Of a stretch of DNA of 64,000 nt, positions 1 to 8,929 are shown piece after piece. Below the pieces are notes generated by a model that was not told the DNA's origin, did not search any database, and saw nothing but the letters and a program-made list of their open reading frames with translations. The DNA comes from Sphingomonas rubra (GTDB taxonomy: Bacteria; Pseudomonadota; Alphaproteobacteria; Sphingomonadales; Sphingomonadaceae): positions 186,001 through 250,000 of the forward strand of contig NZ_FOXP01000002.1 in assembly GCF_900115745.1 (NCBI RefSeq), written 5' to 3'. A program made the position numbers and the translations under genes. Each line of letters starts with the position of its first letter. The stretch's first letter is position 1.

Positions 1-303
1 ATCGGCTCGGGCGCGCAGGTGCTGGGGCCGATCACGCTCGGCCGGCGCTCGCGCGTCGGCGCCAACGCGGTGGTGACCAGGGACGTGGCCGAGGGCGCGG
101 TGATGGTCGGCATCCCCGCGCGCGCCACCACCGTCGCCGGCGGCGCCGCGCCCGAGCCGCCGTTCCTTCCCTACGGCACCGCCTGTTCGGAGCATTTCGA
201 CCCCGCCACGCAGAAGACCGAGCTGCTCCGCTGCGAGGTGGAGCAACTCCGCCGCCGTCTCGACGCGCTGATCGCCGAGCAGCGGGAGCGCGACCGGGCG
301 TGA
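1..303 (+). CDS. cysE: Serine O-acetyltransferase, C-terminal part (cut by window start)
   Basis: This is the last 100 codons of a left-handed beta-helix acetyltransferase; the reading frame is open from base 1, so the N-terminus lies outside the window. Hexapeptide-repeat residues are visible (GSGAQVLGPITLG, VGANAVV) and are followed by the GIPAR turn that closes the helix in CysE proteins. The family makes O-acetylserine from serine and acetyl-CoA, the first step of cysteine synthesis. After the helix comes a tail of about 55 residues containing PYGT and a Leu/Arg/Glu-rich segment that looks like a short coiled coil. The adjacent DUF2794 gene 13 nt downstream is a pairing I associate with sphingomonads. 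Other hexapeptide acyltransferases are possible because the catalytic part is missing. Confidence 0.82.
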   Translation: MGSGAQVLGPITLGRRSRVGANAVVTRDVAEGAVMVGIPARATTVAGGAAPEPPFLPYGTACSEHFDPATQKTELLRCEVEQLRRRLDALIAEQRERDRA

Positions 304-316
304 GGACCCGCGCATA

Positions 317-652
317 ATGGGCGTCGTCCCTTTCCCGACGAAGCGCGAGGCCCAGATCGGCTTCGAGCGCGCCGAGCTCAACCGCATCCTCGATCTCTAC
401 GGCCGCATGGTCGCCGCGGGTCACTGGCGCGACTACGCGATGGAGTTCGGCCGCGACACCGCCACCTTCTCCGCCTTCCGTCGCAGTGCCGAGCGGCCGG
501 AGATCCGCATCGAGAAACGCCCGGCGCTGCGCCAGCGCCAGGGCATGTGGGCGCTGGTCGGAGAAGGCGGCGCGGTGCTGAAACGCGGCCACGAACTGGG
601 GCCGGTACTCGCGCCGGTCGAGCGGCGGCTGCTCAAGCTGGTGGAGGAGTAG
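317..652 (+). CDS. DUF2794 family protein
   Basis: A 111-residue cytoplasmic protein with no signal peptide or membrane segment. It matches the DUF2794 pattern as I know it: a start with VVPFPTKRE, a central aromatic DYAMEF segment, and a basic IEKRPALRQRQG stretch. The molecular function of the family is unknown. It follows cysE by 13 nt in the same direction and is probably co-transcribed. The following 200 nt (653-852) hold no gene that I can support. Confidence 0.8.
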   Translation: MGVVPFPTKREAQIGFERAELNRILDLYGRMVAAGHWRDYAMEFGRDTATFSAFRRSAERPEIRIEKRPALRQRQGMWALVGEGGAVLKRGHELGPVLAPVERRLLKLVEE

Positions 653-852
653 GGGAGGGCCGGGAAACCGATCGCGTATCAAGAACGCCAGCGGCTTCCC
701 CAAACCCTGCATGGCGAGAATGTGGCGATGGTACGCATGGCCTGATCCGGATCGCGGCCGCCACTTGGCGCTGTTGAAGCCTTTGCGCGACGTGATTGTG
801 CTGAGACATGAGCAGCGATAACACACGGCAGCGGAGTAAGCGGGGAGGGGTT

Positions 853-1722
853 ATGGCTATCCGGAGAACGCTCGTAGCCGGCATCACGGGCAGTGCGGCG
901 GCCGCAGCAGCGATCGCCGCAGATCCTCCTACCCAACTCGCCCCCACCTCGAAGTGGCAGATGGATTACGCTCCGACCGAGTGTCGGCTTCTCCGCACGT
1001 TCGGCGAGGGAAAGAGCAAGACGACCCTTCAGCTTAGCCGGCTCGACGTGAGCGATGTTCTCGAAATGGCCTTGGCCGCCCAGCATGTGCCGGTGACCGA
1101 CGGCGACGTTCCGGTGTCGGTAAGCACCTCAACCGTTGCCCAAGTTCCGGGTATGCAGGCGCGCGGTTTCGCCGCTGCCGGTAAATTTCCCGGAAGCATC
1201 CGCTTCAGGCCGGACAAGGACCTTCCGGGCGCTCTTCGCAGCGATGTCGCAGCAGGTCTATCGACCAAGCTCGGCGTACGTTTCGCAAGGCGCTATGCTG
1301 TCCAGCTCGACATGGGATCGATGAAGGGTGCACTTACCGCCCTCGACAAGTGCATGGACAATCTCATCGCAAGTTGGGGCCTTGATCCTGCCGAGCAGCA
1401 GCAGCGGAAAAGTGCGCCGGAGCCTCTCGTCGACCCAGCCAAATGGTTCCGGCCCAGTGATTATCCCGCCGCTCTCGATCGCAGCGGAGCCGGTGGCATC
1501 GTCGTGCTGCGACTTATAGTGGCGGCAGATGGATCGATCCAAGACCGCGCGGTGGCAAAGTCGGGCGGCGACAAAGCTTTTGAAGACTTAACATGCGAAC
1601 TGACCAAAGCGCGCGCACAGTTCCGCCCGGCCATCGGTGCCGGTGGACAGCCGATCAAATCCGTTTGGATCAACCGGATCCATTGGCAACCAGCCATGCC
1701 GTTCGTAATTAAACGAAATTGA
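853..1722 (+). CDS. Exported protein with TonB-C-like C-terminal domain
   Basis: A 289-residue protein. I chose the ATG at 853 because GGGAGGGG sits 3-10 nt upstream and because a signal peptide (IRRTLVAGITGSAAAAAAIA) then begins at once; an ATG at 808 has no such support. The middle (about 25-200) has no motif I recognise. The last ~85 residues, with GGIVVLRLIVAADGSIQD and a later RPA segment, resemble the beta-alpha-beta fold of TonB C-terminal domains. There is no N-terminal membrane anchor plus Pro-rich linker as in true TonB, so it is more likely a stand-alone periplasmic TonB-C-like protein. Base composition is less GC-rich than its neighbours and it is flanked by non-coding DNA on both sides. 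Confidence 0.7.
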   Translation: MAIRRTLVAGITGSAAAAAAIAADPPTQLAPTSKWQMDYAPTECRLLRTFGEGKSKTTLQLSRLDVSDVLEMALAAQHVPVTDGDVPVSVSTSTVAQVPGMQARGFAAAGKFPGSIRFRPDKDLPGALRSDVAAGLSTKLGVRFARRYAVQLDMGSMKGALTALDKCMDNLIASWGLDPAEQQQRKSAPEPLVDPAKWFRPSDYPAALDRSGAGGIVVLRLIVAADGSIQDRAVAKSGGDKAFEDLTCELTKARAQFRPAIGAGGQPIKSVWINRIHWQPAMPFVIKRN

Positions 1723-2108
1723 CCATCGGGAGCAGGGCATGATGAGCCATGCCCTGTAGAAATGTTCTCGATCAGGAACCGCTAATGGGGGAGGGCGCAC
1801 GGACGTATCCATGGAAGCATGGACATAACGTTGAATGCGCCCGCAACATGTTTTCGATTGCTCTTGCCCTAAACTACTCACCGGGCACGGAGAAGCAGGA
1901 AAACCGCACGACTCCCAGGGCGTTTCCGCTCGAACAAACTTCCCGTAGTCGAGGTGCGAGCGATCGCTGTCCTACAAGTCCCGAATCGGCTACAAGCGGG
2001 TCAGGAAATCAACCTCGCTCTTTCTCAATATCGCATATCTGGAAACGATCACGCCTGCACGTTTCGTTTTGAGAGTCAATCGAGTCAAGCAAGTGTCAAC
2101 TTCGGTGC
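1723..2108. other. Intergenic region without a supported gene
   Basis: 386 nt between the convergent TonB-like and SDR genes. Apart from the hairpin at 1733-1756 I see no gene. It is visibly richer in A+T than the flanks. A 107-codon open frame at 1749-2072 lacks a ribosome binding site and any recognisable domain. Confidence 0.5.
1733..1756 (+). terminator. Hairpin after the TonB-like gene
   Basis: CAGGGCAT (1733-1740) and ATGCCCTG (1749-1756) form a perfect 8-bp stem with an 8-nt loop, 10 nt after the stop of the TonB-like gene. No T-run follows, so it may be an RNA 3'-end stabiliser or a Rho-dependent end. Confidence 0.4.
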
Positions 2109-3008
2109 TCAGCCGCCTTGCAGCGTCCGCCCGATCAGCATCGCCTGCTCGGCGCCCGATCCAGGGACGATCTCGCCCGTGCGATCCGCGATCCGGTCCC
2201 AGGCGGCGGCGACGCCCTCGGGCGACAGATCATCGCCATGGAGTGCGACGCCGGGCGTCAGCGTGATGGCCGACGACTGGAACACGCCGGCGCCCGCGCC
2301 GACGATCTGGCCGGTCGGCGCGTCCTTCGAGACGAGGAACAACGCGGCGGGCGCGACCTTGTCGGGGGAGAAGGCGTCGAACATCGCGTCGGGGAACAGC
2401 CCCTCGGTCATCCGCGTGCCCGCGGTCGGCGCGATCGTGTTGACGCGGATGTCGTTCTTGGCGCCCTCCAGCGACAGCGTCCTGGCCAGGCCGGCGATGC
2501 CCAGCTTGGCCGCGCCGTAATTGGCCTGGCCGAAATTGCCGAACAGGCCCGACGAGGAGGAGGTCATCAGCACGCGGCCGTAATTCTGCTGGCGGAACTG
2601 CTCCCAGCACGCCTTGGTCGCGAAGGCGGAGCCGAGCAGGTGGACGCGAACCACGAACTCGAAATCGGCCGGCTCCATCTTGGCGAAACTCTTGTCGCGG
2701 AGCACGCCGGCGTTGTTGATGAGGATGTGGACGGCTCCCCAGCGCTCCACCGCGGCGGCGACCATCGCCTGCATCTGCGCGTAGTCGGACACGTCGCCGC
2801 CGTCCGCCATCGCCTCGCCGCCGGCCGCCTCGATCTCCGCGACCGCGGCGCGCGCCGCGTCCGAGTGGCCGCCGCCGTCGCGCGATCCGCCCAGGTCGTT
2901 GACCACTACCCTGGCACCGCGCGCGGCCAGGGCCAGCGCGTACTCGCGCCCCAGTCCGCCGCCCGCGCCGGTGACGATGGCAACTTGGTCGTCGAAGCGG
3001 ATGGACAT
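2109..3008 (-). CDS. SDR-family oxidoreductase, MFE-2-like 3-hydroxyacyl-CoA dehydrogenase type
   Basis: A 299-residue classical short-chain dehydrogenase. The N-terminal cofactor motif is TGAGGGLGRE, followed by NDLGG, the NNAGV motif, a catalytic Ser in the SSSSG segment and the YGAAK catalytic Tyr/Lys. The long variant with NDLGGSRDGGG after beta-2 resembles the dehydrogenase domain of peroxisomal multifunctional enzyme type 2, which oxidises 3-hydroxyacyl-CoA with NAD; substrate assignment here is inference. The start codon lies only 4 nt beyond a strong hairpin (3013-3041), and the only Shine-Dalgarno-like GGAG is inside that hairpin. Confidence 0.82.
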   Translation of the reverse strand: MSIRFDDQVAIVTGAGGGLGREYALALAARGARVVVNDLGGSRDGGGHSDAARAAVAEIEAAGGEAMADGGDVSDYAQMQAMVAAAVERWGAVHILINNAGVLRDKSFAKMEPADFEFVVRVHLLGSAFATKACWEQFRQQNYGRVLMTSSSSGLFGNFGQANYGAAKLGIAGLARTLSLEGAKNDIRVNTIAPTAGTRMTEGLFPDAMFDAFSPDKVAPAALFLVSKDAPTGQIVGAGAGVFQSSAITLTPGVALHGDDLSPEGVAAAWDRIADRTGEIVPGSGAEQAMLIGRTLQGG

Positions 3009-3012
3009 GGAA

Positions 3013-3041
3013 AAGGGCGCTCCAGATGGTGGAGCGCCCTT
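3013..3041 (-). terminator. Intrinsic terminator downstream of the phoB-side genes
   Basis: AAGGGCGCTCC (3013-3023) pairs perfectly over 11 bp with GGAGCGCCCTT (3031-3041), loop 7 nt. Read on the minus strand the stem is followed by TTTT, the form of an intrinsic terminator for the gene ending at 3080. It also abuts the SDR start codon and hides its candidate ribosome binding site. Confidence 0.7.
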
Positions 3042-3079
3042 CCTATCTCGGCTACGCCGTGGCGCAACCGGTCAGTCGA

Positions 3080-3520
3080 TTACTTGCCGCCGCGCTGGCG
3101 ACAGCCGTCGAACTGGCCCTTCTTGCAGATCGGATAGCTGGCCTTGGGCGCCGGCGCCGGATAGGCCTGCGACGGCGGCGGAGCTGCCTGGAACACGACG
3201 GGCGCACCCGGTGCCGGCGTTCCCTGCAACGCCGGTCCGACCGGCTGGTAACCACCCGCCGTATCGGCCGCCGCGGCCATCGGCGGCGTACCGGGCGCCG
3301 CCATCTGCGAGCCGCTGGGCGACTGCATGTCCGCCGTACCGGCGGGGGCGGTCGTCTGGGACGGATCGGTCGCCGGCATCTGGCCGGTCTGCGCCGGGTC
3401 CGACGTGGTCGGCGGCGTCGTCTGGGTGGTCGGCGCGCCGGTGGTGGTGCCGGTCGTCGTGTCCTGCGCGATCACGGGCGACGCGATCAGCGCGGTCGCG
3501 GCGAGAAGGATCAGCTTCAT
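3080..3520 (-). CDS. Secreted Pro/Thr/Gln-rich small protein
   Basis: A 146-residue protein. The ATG at 3520 is preceded by AGGAG with good spacing and opens a clear signal peptide (MKLILLAATALIASPVIAQ). The mature part is low complexity, rich in Thr, Pro, Gln and Ala (about 20-120), and ends in a compact basic segment, YPICKKGQFDGCRQRGGK, with two cysteines that could form a disulfide. Function unknown; probably periplasmic or envelope-associated. It lies 96 nt downstream of phoB on the same strand and a terminator follows, so it may be the last gene of the phosphate unit; that link is inference. Confidence 0.72.
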   Translation of the reverse strand: MKLILLAATALIASPVIAQDTTTGTTTGAPTTQTTPPTTSDPAQTGQMPATDPSQTTAPAGTADMQSPSGSQMAAPGTPPMAAAADTAGGYQPVGPALQGTPAPGAPVVFQAAPPPSQAYPAPAPKASYPICKKGQFDGCRQRGGK

Positions 3521-3616
3521 GGAGAATCTCCTGCGGAAAATGAGCGCGATTGCGTTCACGCTGCACCCCAACGCCCCACGTCGCGGGTTGTTTCGCAGGC
3601 GGTTCCTATTAGGCGG

Positions 3617-4312
3617 TCAGCACCCCTCGCTGTCGAGCGCGTAGCCCGCCGATCGTACCGTGCGGATGATGTCCGGCCGGTCGCCGACGTTGATCGCCTT
3701 GCGCAAGCGGCGGATATGCACGTCGACCGTGCGGCTCTCGATGTCGCTGTCGTGTCCCCAGACGCTGTCGAGCAGGCGTTCGCGGCTGAAGACGTGGCCG
3801 GGATGCTCCAGGAAATGGCGCAGCAGCCGGAACTCGGTGGGGCCGAGCGGCACCACCTCGCCGTTGCGGCGGACCTTGTGGCCCACCGTGTCCATCTCGA
3901 TATCGGCATAAGCGAGCTGCTCGCCGGCCAGCCCGGGGCGGACGCGGCGCAGCACGGCGCCGACCCGCGCCACCAGCTCGCGCGGCGAAAAGGGCTTGGT
4001 GACGTAGTCGTCCGCCCCCGTCTCCAGCCCGCGCACCCGGTCCTCCTCCTCGCCGCGGGCGGTGAGCATGATGATGGGGACGTTCTGCGTCTCGGGCGCG
4101 CGGCGCAGGCGGCGGCACACCTCCAGGCCGGAGATGCCCTCGACCATCCAGTCGAGCAGGACGATGTCGGGCGTCCGCTCCTTGGCGAGCAGCAGCGCCT
4201 CCTCGCCGTCGGGCGTGTGCACCACCTCGAAATCCTCTCGGCGGAAGTTGAATTGGAGCAGCTCGGCGAGGGCGGCATCGTCCTCGACCAGCAACAGGCG
4301 GGCACGGGCCAT
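3617..4312 (-). CDS. phoB: Phosphate regulon response regulator PhoB
   Basis: A 231-residue OmpR-family regulator. The receiver domain (about 4-120) has the acidic pocket VEDD, the phospho-acceptor Asp54 in VLLDWM, and the conserved TKPF Lys. The C-terminal winged helix (about 135-228) has the FRLLRHFLEHPG and DVHIRRLRKA segments typical of PhoB. It activates Pho genes by binding Pho boxes after phosphorylation by PhoR. The ATG at 4312 lies 2 nt after the phoU stop, so it is co-transcribed as the last pst/pho gene, far from its kinase gene phoR at the head of the unit. Confidence 0.95.
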   Translation of the reverse strand: MARARLLLVEDDAALAELLQFNFRREDFEVVHTPDGEEALLLAKERTPDIVLLDWMVEGISGLEVCRRLRRAPETQNVPIIMLTARGEEEDRVRGLETGADDYVTKPFSPRELVARVGAVLRRVRPGLAGEQLAYADIEMDTVGHKVRRNGEVVPLGPTEFRLLRHFLEHPGHVFSRERLLDSVWGHDSDIESRTVDVHIRRLRKAINVGDRPDIIRTVRSAGYALDSEGC

Positions 4313-4314
4313 GT

Positions 4315-4995
4315 TCAGTTCCTTTCCTTGCCGCCGCGATCGGCGATCTGGATGCCGGTGGCGGCGAAATACACCATTTCGGCGACGTTGGTGGCGTGGT
4401 CGCCGATCCGCTCCAGGTTCTTGGCGACGAACAACAGGTGCGCGACCTGGCTGATCGTCGCCGGATTCTCGACCATGTAGGTCACCAGCGTGCGAAAAAT
4501 GCTGTCGTAGAAATCATCCAGCGCCCGGTCGCTGTCGAGCACCGCCAGCGCCGCGTCGGCGTCGCGGGCGCCGAAGGCGTCGAGGGCGTGGCGTACCATC
4601 TCGCCCGCCATGCGGCCCATCGCGGGGAGGATCGATACCGGCTCGATCCGGTGCTCGCCCTCGATCTGGGGGATGCGGCGGGCGATGTTCTTGGCATAAT
4701 CGGCGATCCGCTCGACCACGGAGGCGATCTTCATCGCCGCCACCACCTCGCGCAGGTCGTTGGCGAGGGGCGCGCGCAGGGCGATGACGCGCACCGCCAG
4801 CCGCTCCACCTCCGCCTCCAGCCGGTCGATCGCGGCGTCGCCGGCGCGCACCTCCTCGGCCAGCGACAGGTCGGCGCGGCCGAGCGCCTGCATCGCCTTG
4901 ACGATCGCCTCCTCGGCGAGCCCGCCCATCTGCGCGACGAGCCCACGCAGCTGGCCGATGTCGTTGTCGAATGCCTTCACGGTATGCTGGTTCAC
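4315..4995 (-). CDS. phoU: Phosphate signalling protein PhoU
   Basis: A 226-residue all-helical protein made of two PhoU repeats; the family signature is visible twice (VVERIADYAKNIARR at about 115-129 and NLERIGDHATNVAEM at about 192-206), with acidic residues that bind metal clusters. PhoU links the Pst transporter to PhoR and keeps the Pho regulon off when phosphate is ample. It starts with GTG 1 nt after the pstB stop, which indicates translational coupling within pstSCAB-phoU-phoB. Confidence 0.95.
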   Translation of the reverse strand: MNQHTVKAFDNDIGQLRGLVAQMGGLAEEAIVKAMQALGRADLSLAEEVRAGDAAIDRLEAEVERLAVRVIALRAPLANDLREVVAAMKIASVVERIADYAKNIARRIPQIEGEHRIEPVSILPAMGRMAGEMVRHALDAFGARDADAALAVLDSDRALDDFYDSIFRTLVTYMVENPATISQVAHLLFVAKNLERIGDHATNVAEMVYFAATGIQIADRGGKERN

Positions 4996-4996
4996 G

Positions 4997-5761
4997 TTAG
5001 CCGTACCTGCCGGTGATATAGTCGCGCGTGCGGGTCTCGCGCGGGTTGGTGAAGAGCTCGGACGTCGCGCCGTACTCGATCAGCCGCCCCGCGTCGAAGA
5101 AGGCGGTGCGCTGCGACACACGCGCGGCCTGCTGCATGTTGTGGGTGACGATGCAGATGGCGTAGCGCCCGCGCAGATCGCCGATCAACTCCTCGATCCG
5201 CGCGGTGCCGATCGGATCGAGCGCGCTGCACGGCTCGTCCATCAGGATCACCTCGGGCTCCACCGCCAGCGCGCGGGCGATGCACAGCCGCTGCTGCTGA
5301 CCGCCCGACAGCGACAGCGCGGGGTCGCCCAGCCGGTCGCGCACCTCCGCCCACAGCCCGGCCCGGGTGAGTGCCCGCTCCACCTGCGCGTCGAGGTCCG
5401 CCCGGCCGCGCGCGAGGCCGTGGATGCGCAGGCCGTAGGCGACGTTCTCGCGGATCGTCTTGGGGAACGGGTTCGGCGCCTGGAACACCATGCCGACGCG
5501 CGCGCGCAGCGCCACCGGATCGGTCGCGGGGGCGTACACGTCCTCCCCGTCGAGGGTGACGAGACCCTGGACACGCGCGCCCGCCACGGAGTCGTTGAGC
5601 CGGTTGAGCGTGCGCAGCAGCGTCGACTTGCCGCAGCCCGACGGGCCGATCAGCGCGATCACCTCCTCGCGCTCGATGTCGAGCGAGACGTTCGACAGCG
5701 CGGGCTTGGCGCCGTACCAGACGCTGACGTCGCGCACGGTCATCTTGGTGCCCGCGGTCAT
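4997..5761 (-). CDS. pstB: Phosphate ABC transporter ATP-binding protein PstB
   Basis: A 254-residue ABC ATPase: Walker [10 protein letters not shown] (about 39-47), signature LSGGQQQR, Walker [13 protein letters not shown] and the switch His in VTHNMQQA. The N-terminal [11 protein letters not shown] and the PNPFPKTI Q-loop region are typical of PstB. It powers phosphate import through PstC/PstA in the inner membrane. I chose the ATG at 5761 because GGGGAGG lies upstream and the ATG overlaps the pstA stop (ATGA); an in-frame ATG at 5743 is the alternative. Confidence 0.95.
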   Translation of the reverse strand: MTAGTKMTVRDVSVWYGAKPALSNVSLDIEREEVIALIGPSGCGKSTLLRTLNRLNDSVAGARVQGLVTLDGEDVYAPATDPVALRARVGMVFQAPNPFPKTIRENVAYGLRIHGLARGRADLDAQVERALTRAGLWAEVRDRLGDPALSLSGGQQQRLCIARALAVEPEVILMDEPCSALDPIGTARIEELIGDLRGRYAICIVTHNMQQAARVSQRTAFFDAGRLIEYGATSELFTNPRETRTRDYITGRYG

Positions 5762-6669
5762 CGGCGTACCTCCCCGCGGTGGCGCAGCCAGGCGGCGACG
5801 CCGTTCATCGCGAACAGCAGCACCAGCAGCACGACGATCGCCGCCGACGTCTTCTCCGCGAAGCCGCGGTCGATCTGGTCGGACCAGAGGAAGATCTGCA
5901 CGGGCAGCACGGTGGCAGGCTCGGTCATCCCGGTCGGCGCGGCGGGGATGAAGGCGCGCATGCCGATCAGCAGCAGCGGCGCCGTCTCGCCCAGCGCGCG
6001 CGATCCGCCGATGATGGCGCCGGTCAGGATGCCGGGCCAGGCACGCGGCAGCACGTGGTGGAACGTCACCTGCACCCGGCTCGCCCCCACCGCCAGCGCC
6101 GCCTCGCGGATCGAGCCGGGCACCGCGCGGATCGCCGAGCGGCCGGCGATGACGATCACCGGCATGGTCATCAGCGCCAGCGTCAGCCCGCCGACCAGCG
6201 GCGCCGATCGCGGCAGGCCCATCGTGCCGAGGAACAGGAGCAGCCCGAGCAGGCCGAAGATGATCGATGGCACGGCGGCGAGGTTGTTGATCGATCCCTC
6301 GATCAGGGTCGCCCAGGCGCTGCGCGGGGCCAGTTCCTCCAGATACAGCGCGGCGAGCACCCCGACGGGCAGCGCCAGCGCCAGCGTCAGGCCCAGCACC
6401 ATCAGCGATCCCCGCAGGGCCGCGCCGATCCCCGCCCGCGTCGCCTCGGTCGCGTCGGTGCCGCGAAGGAAATGGCCGTCGATGCCGCCGATCCCGGCGA
6501 CCAGCATGCTGCCGAGCAGGAACAGCAGGCAGCCGATCGACACGGCCACTGCGGCGCGGCCGAGCAGGCGGAACCGGTGCTCGGCGGCGCGCCGGCGACG
6601 CGCGTGGCGACGCATGGCGGCGCTGCCCCATTCGGTCGGGCCGCCATCGATCGGCCCCCTGTCAGGCAC
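5758..6669 (-). CDS. pstA: Phosphate ABC transporter permease PstA
   Basis: A 303-residue inner-membrane permease with about six hydrophobic segments. The cytoplasmic EAA loop ([20 protein letters not shown], about 196-215) contacts PstB. It overlaps pstC by 8 nt and pstB by 4 nt. An internal ATG (residue 19, before RRHARRRR) is an alternative start, since the first 18 residues are not typical of the family. Confidence 0.92.
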   Translation of the reverse strand: MPDRGPIDGGPTEWGSAAMRRHARRRRAAEHRFRLLGRAAVAVSIGCLLFLLGSMLVAGIGGIDGHFLRGTDATEATRAGIGAALRGSLMVLGLTLALALPVGVLAALYLEELAPRSAWATLIEGSINNLAAVPSIIFGLLGLLLFLGTMGLPRSAPLVGGLTLALMTMPVIVIAGRSAIRAVPGSIREAALAVGASRVQVTFHHVLPRAWPGILTGAIIGGSRALGETAPLLLIGMRAFIPAAPTGMTEPATVLPVQIFLWSDQIDRGFAEKTSAAIVVLLVLLFAMNGVAAWLRHRGEVRR

Positions 6670-7849
6670 GAGCGGCCCCGCGGCGGCGCATCGCGGCGAG
6701 TGCGACGAAGTTGAGGAACAGCGTCAACAGGAACAACACCAGGCCCAGCGCGAAGGCGGCGAGCGTCTTGGCACTGTCGAACGTCGCCTCGCCGGTGAGC
6801 AGGTCGACGATCTGGCGGGTGACGGTAGTGGCGGGCGCGAACGGGTTGGCGCTGATCGTCGCGACGCTGCTCGCGGCCATCACCACAATCATCGTCTCGC
6901 CCACCGCGCGGCTGACCGCGAGCAGCACGCCGCCGGCGATGCCCGGCAGCGCGGTTGGCAGCAGGACGTGGCGGACCGTCTCGGACGGGGTCGCCCCCAG
7001 CGCCAGGCTCGCCTCTGCGAGGGTGCGCGGCACCGCCGACAATGCATCGTCGGCGGTGGAGGAGACGAAGGGGATAATCATCACGCCCATCACCAGCCCG
7101 GCGGCGAGCGCGCTCTCCGACGAAGCGGCACCGATGCCGAGCGCCACGCCCAGGTCGCGGATCGCGGGCGCCACCGTCACCGCGGCGAGATAGCCGTAGA
7201 CCACCGTCGGAATCCCGGCGAGCACCTCCAGCGCCGGCTTGGCCCAGCGGCGCGTGCGCGGCGCGGCATAGTGCGACAGGTAGATCGCGCTGAGCAGCCC
7301 CAGCGGCACCGCCACCCCCATGGCGATCACCGCGCCGATGAAGAAACTGCCCCAGAACAGCGGCAGCGCGCCCATGCCCGCGGTCGGATCGCCGCCCTCG
7401 ATCGTCTGCGGGCTCCAGTGGGTGCCGAACAGGAACTCGCCGGCCGGCACGATCGCGAAGAAGCGGCCGCCCTCCCACAAAAGCGACAGGAGGATGCCGG
7501 CGGTGGTGACGATCGCGACCATCGACGCGGCGAACAGTGCCGCGACGACGATCCGTTCCACTCGCTTGCCCGCCGCGAATCCCGGCCGCAGCCGCGCGAA
7601 GGCGAGACCCCCCCCGACAAGGGCGAGCAGCAACGCCAGCATCGCGGGCAATGTTATCTCGTCTGCCGGTCGCATCATCGCCCAGCACAGGAGCAGCGCG
7701 AGGGCCGGCAGACCCGTCCAGACGGCCACGTACCAGCCCTGCTGGCGCGGCAGCACGCCGCGCGACGCGGTGAAGGCGAGGGCGCGCGCGTGCCCGGCCA
7801 GCCAGCCGATCAGCGCGAGGCCGAACACCGCGAGGAGCAGCGCCGTCAC
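6662..7849 (-). CDS. pstC: Phosphate ABC transporter permease PstC
   Basis: A 395-residue permease starting at a GTG that overlaps the pstS stop (GTGA, 7846-7849). The C-terminal ~280 residues form the permease domain with the EAA loop (LAEASLALGATPSETVRHVL). The N-terminal ~110 residues carry two or three extra hydrophobic helices before the core, a layout I associate with long alphaproteobacterial PstC proteins. With PstA it forms the membrane channel for phosphate. Confidence 0.92.
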   Translation of the reverse strand: MTALLLAVFGLALIGWLAGHARALAFTASRGVLPRQQGWYVAVWTGLPALALLLCWAMMRPADEITLPAMLALLLALVGGGLAFARLRPGFAAGKRVERIVVAALFAASMVAIVTTAGILLSLLWEGGRFFAIVPAGEFLFGTHWSPQTIEGGDPTAGMGALPLFWGSFFIGAVIAMGVAVPLGLLSAIYLSHYAAPRTRRWAKPALEVLAGIPTVVYGYLAAVTVAPAIRDLGVALGIGAASSESALAAGLVMGVMIIPFVSSTADDALSAVPRTLAEASLALGATPSETVRHVLLPTALPGIAGGVLLAVSRAVGETMIVVMAASSVATISANPFAPATTVTRQIVDLLTGEATFDSAKTLAAFALGLVLFLLTLFLNFVALAAMRRRGAARA

Positions 7850-8868
7850 GCCAGCGTCCGCGGGTCGAGCGGCGCACGCGTGAGCAGCGTGCGCCGTGCG
7901 GCCGCCCGCTCTGCGGGGGGCGAGGCGATCAGGCCGCGCCCGACGAGCGGCCCGTTGGGCGCGGCGGCGGCGAGATAGCGGGCAAGGAAGTCGGCGAGCC
8001 CCGGCACCGTGCCGAGCGCATCGCGCCTGACGTAGAGGAAGAGCGGCCGGGCGCCCGGATAACGGCCGCTGGCGATGGCGGCATAGTCCGGTCTCACGCC
8101 ATCCAGTGGAATGCCCGTCAGCGTGTCGCGGTTGGCCTCCAGATACCCGTAGCCGAATACCCCGACGGCTCCCTGGTCGGCGCGCAGCTTGCGAACGGTG
8201 AGATTGTCGTTCTCGCCCGCGTCGACATAGGCACCGTCCTCGCGCACGCGGGTGCAGCGGCGGTGCCGGACGACGGGCGGCAGCGCCGCCGCGCCGGGAT
8301 CGACCGCCGCGCAGCCGGGCGCCAGCACCATCTCCGCCAGCGCGTCGCGGGTGCCGCTCGTCGCGGGCGGGCCGTAGACGCGGATCGGCACCGGCGGCAG
8401 CGCGGCGTCGACGTCGTGCCAGGTCCGTGCCGTGTTGGCGACGCCGCCCGGCGCCTCGGCCAGCGCGCGGTACAGGGTGGCGTTGCTCAGGCGCAGCGGC
8501 ACGGCGCCGCGGGCCTGCGCGAAGGCGAGCCCGTCGCGGCCGATCCGCAGCTCGACGATCGGGCCGACGCCGTTGCGCGCGCACAATCGGTACTCGCCGG
8601 CGCGCATCCGCCGCGACGCGCCGACGATGTCGGGATGCGCGGTCCCCGTGCCGGCGCAGAACAGCCGGAACCCCGCGCCGGTGCCCGTCGATTCGATCAC
8701 GGGTGCGGGCGCGGCCGGATCGGCATCGACGAACCGTTCCGCGATCAGCGCGGTGAAGGGGTAGACGGTGGAGGACCCGACCGCGGTGATCCGCTCGCGC
8801 GCGCCCGCGCCGCCGGCGACCGGACCCTGGCACGACGCCAGCGACAGGAGGAGGACGAGAAGGCGCAT
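7846..8868 (-). CDS. pstS: Phosphate-binding lipoprotein PstS
   Basis: A 340-residue substrate-binding protein. The N-terminus is a short lipoprotein signal with lipobox LASC (Cys13), so it is probably membrane-anchored in the periplasm. Phosphate-binding loops are visible: AVGSSTVYPF near residue 30, a STGTGAGFRLF segment, and SGTRDAL near the middle. It captures phosphate and delivers it to PstC/PstA. The 61-nt gap from phoR could hold a Pho box, but I see no convincing tandem site. Confidence 0.92.
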   Translation of the reverse strand: MRLLVLLLSLASCQGPVAGGAGARERITAVGSSTVYPFTALIAERFVDADPAAPAPVIESTGTGAGFRLFCAGTGTAHPDIVGASRRMRAGEYRLCARNGVGPIVELRIGRDGLAFAQARGAVPLRLSNATLYRALAEAPGGVANTARTWHDVDAALPPVPIRVYGPPATSGTRDALAEMVLAPGCAAVDPGAAALPPVVRHRRCTRVREDGAYVDAGENDNLTVRKLRADQGAVGVFGYGYLEANRDTLTGIPLDGVRPDYAAIASGRYPGARPLFLYVRRDALGTVPGLADFLARYLAAAAPNGPLVGRGLIASPPAERAAARRTLLTRAPLDPRTLA

Positions 8869-8929
8869 GCGAGGGAGTTCCCGGCGCGACGCCCGCCGCC
8901 CCGCCGCCGCGGCCTATGTGACGGCGTCG

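Noticed and set aside
1749..2072. Possible 107-residue gene after the TonB-like gene
   Set aside because: No ribosome binding site, no domain, and unlike codon use; it overlaps a hairpin at its start.
4760..7978. Very long plus-strand open frame (over 1000 codons) across phoU-pstC
   Set aside because: It is antisense to clearly recognisable phoU, pstB, pstA and pstC; long antisense frames are common in DNA of this GC content, and the translation is low-complexity Arg/Ala without domains.
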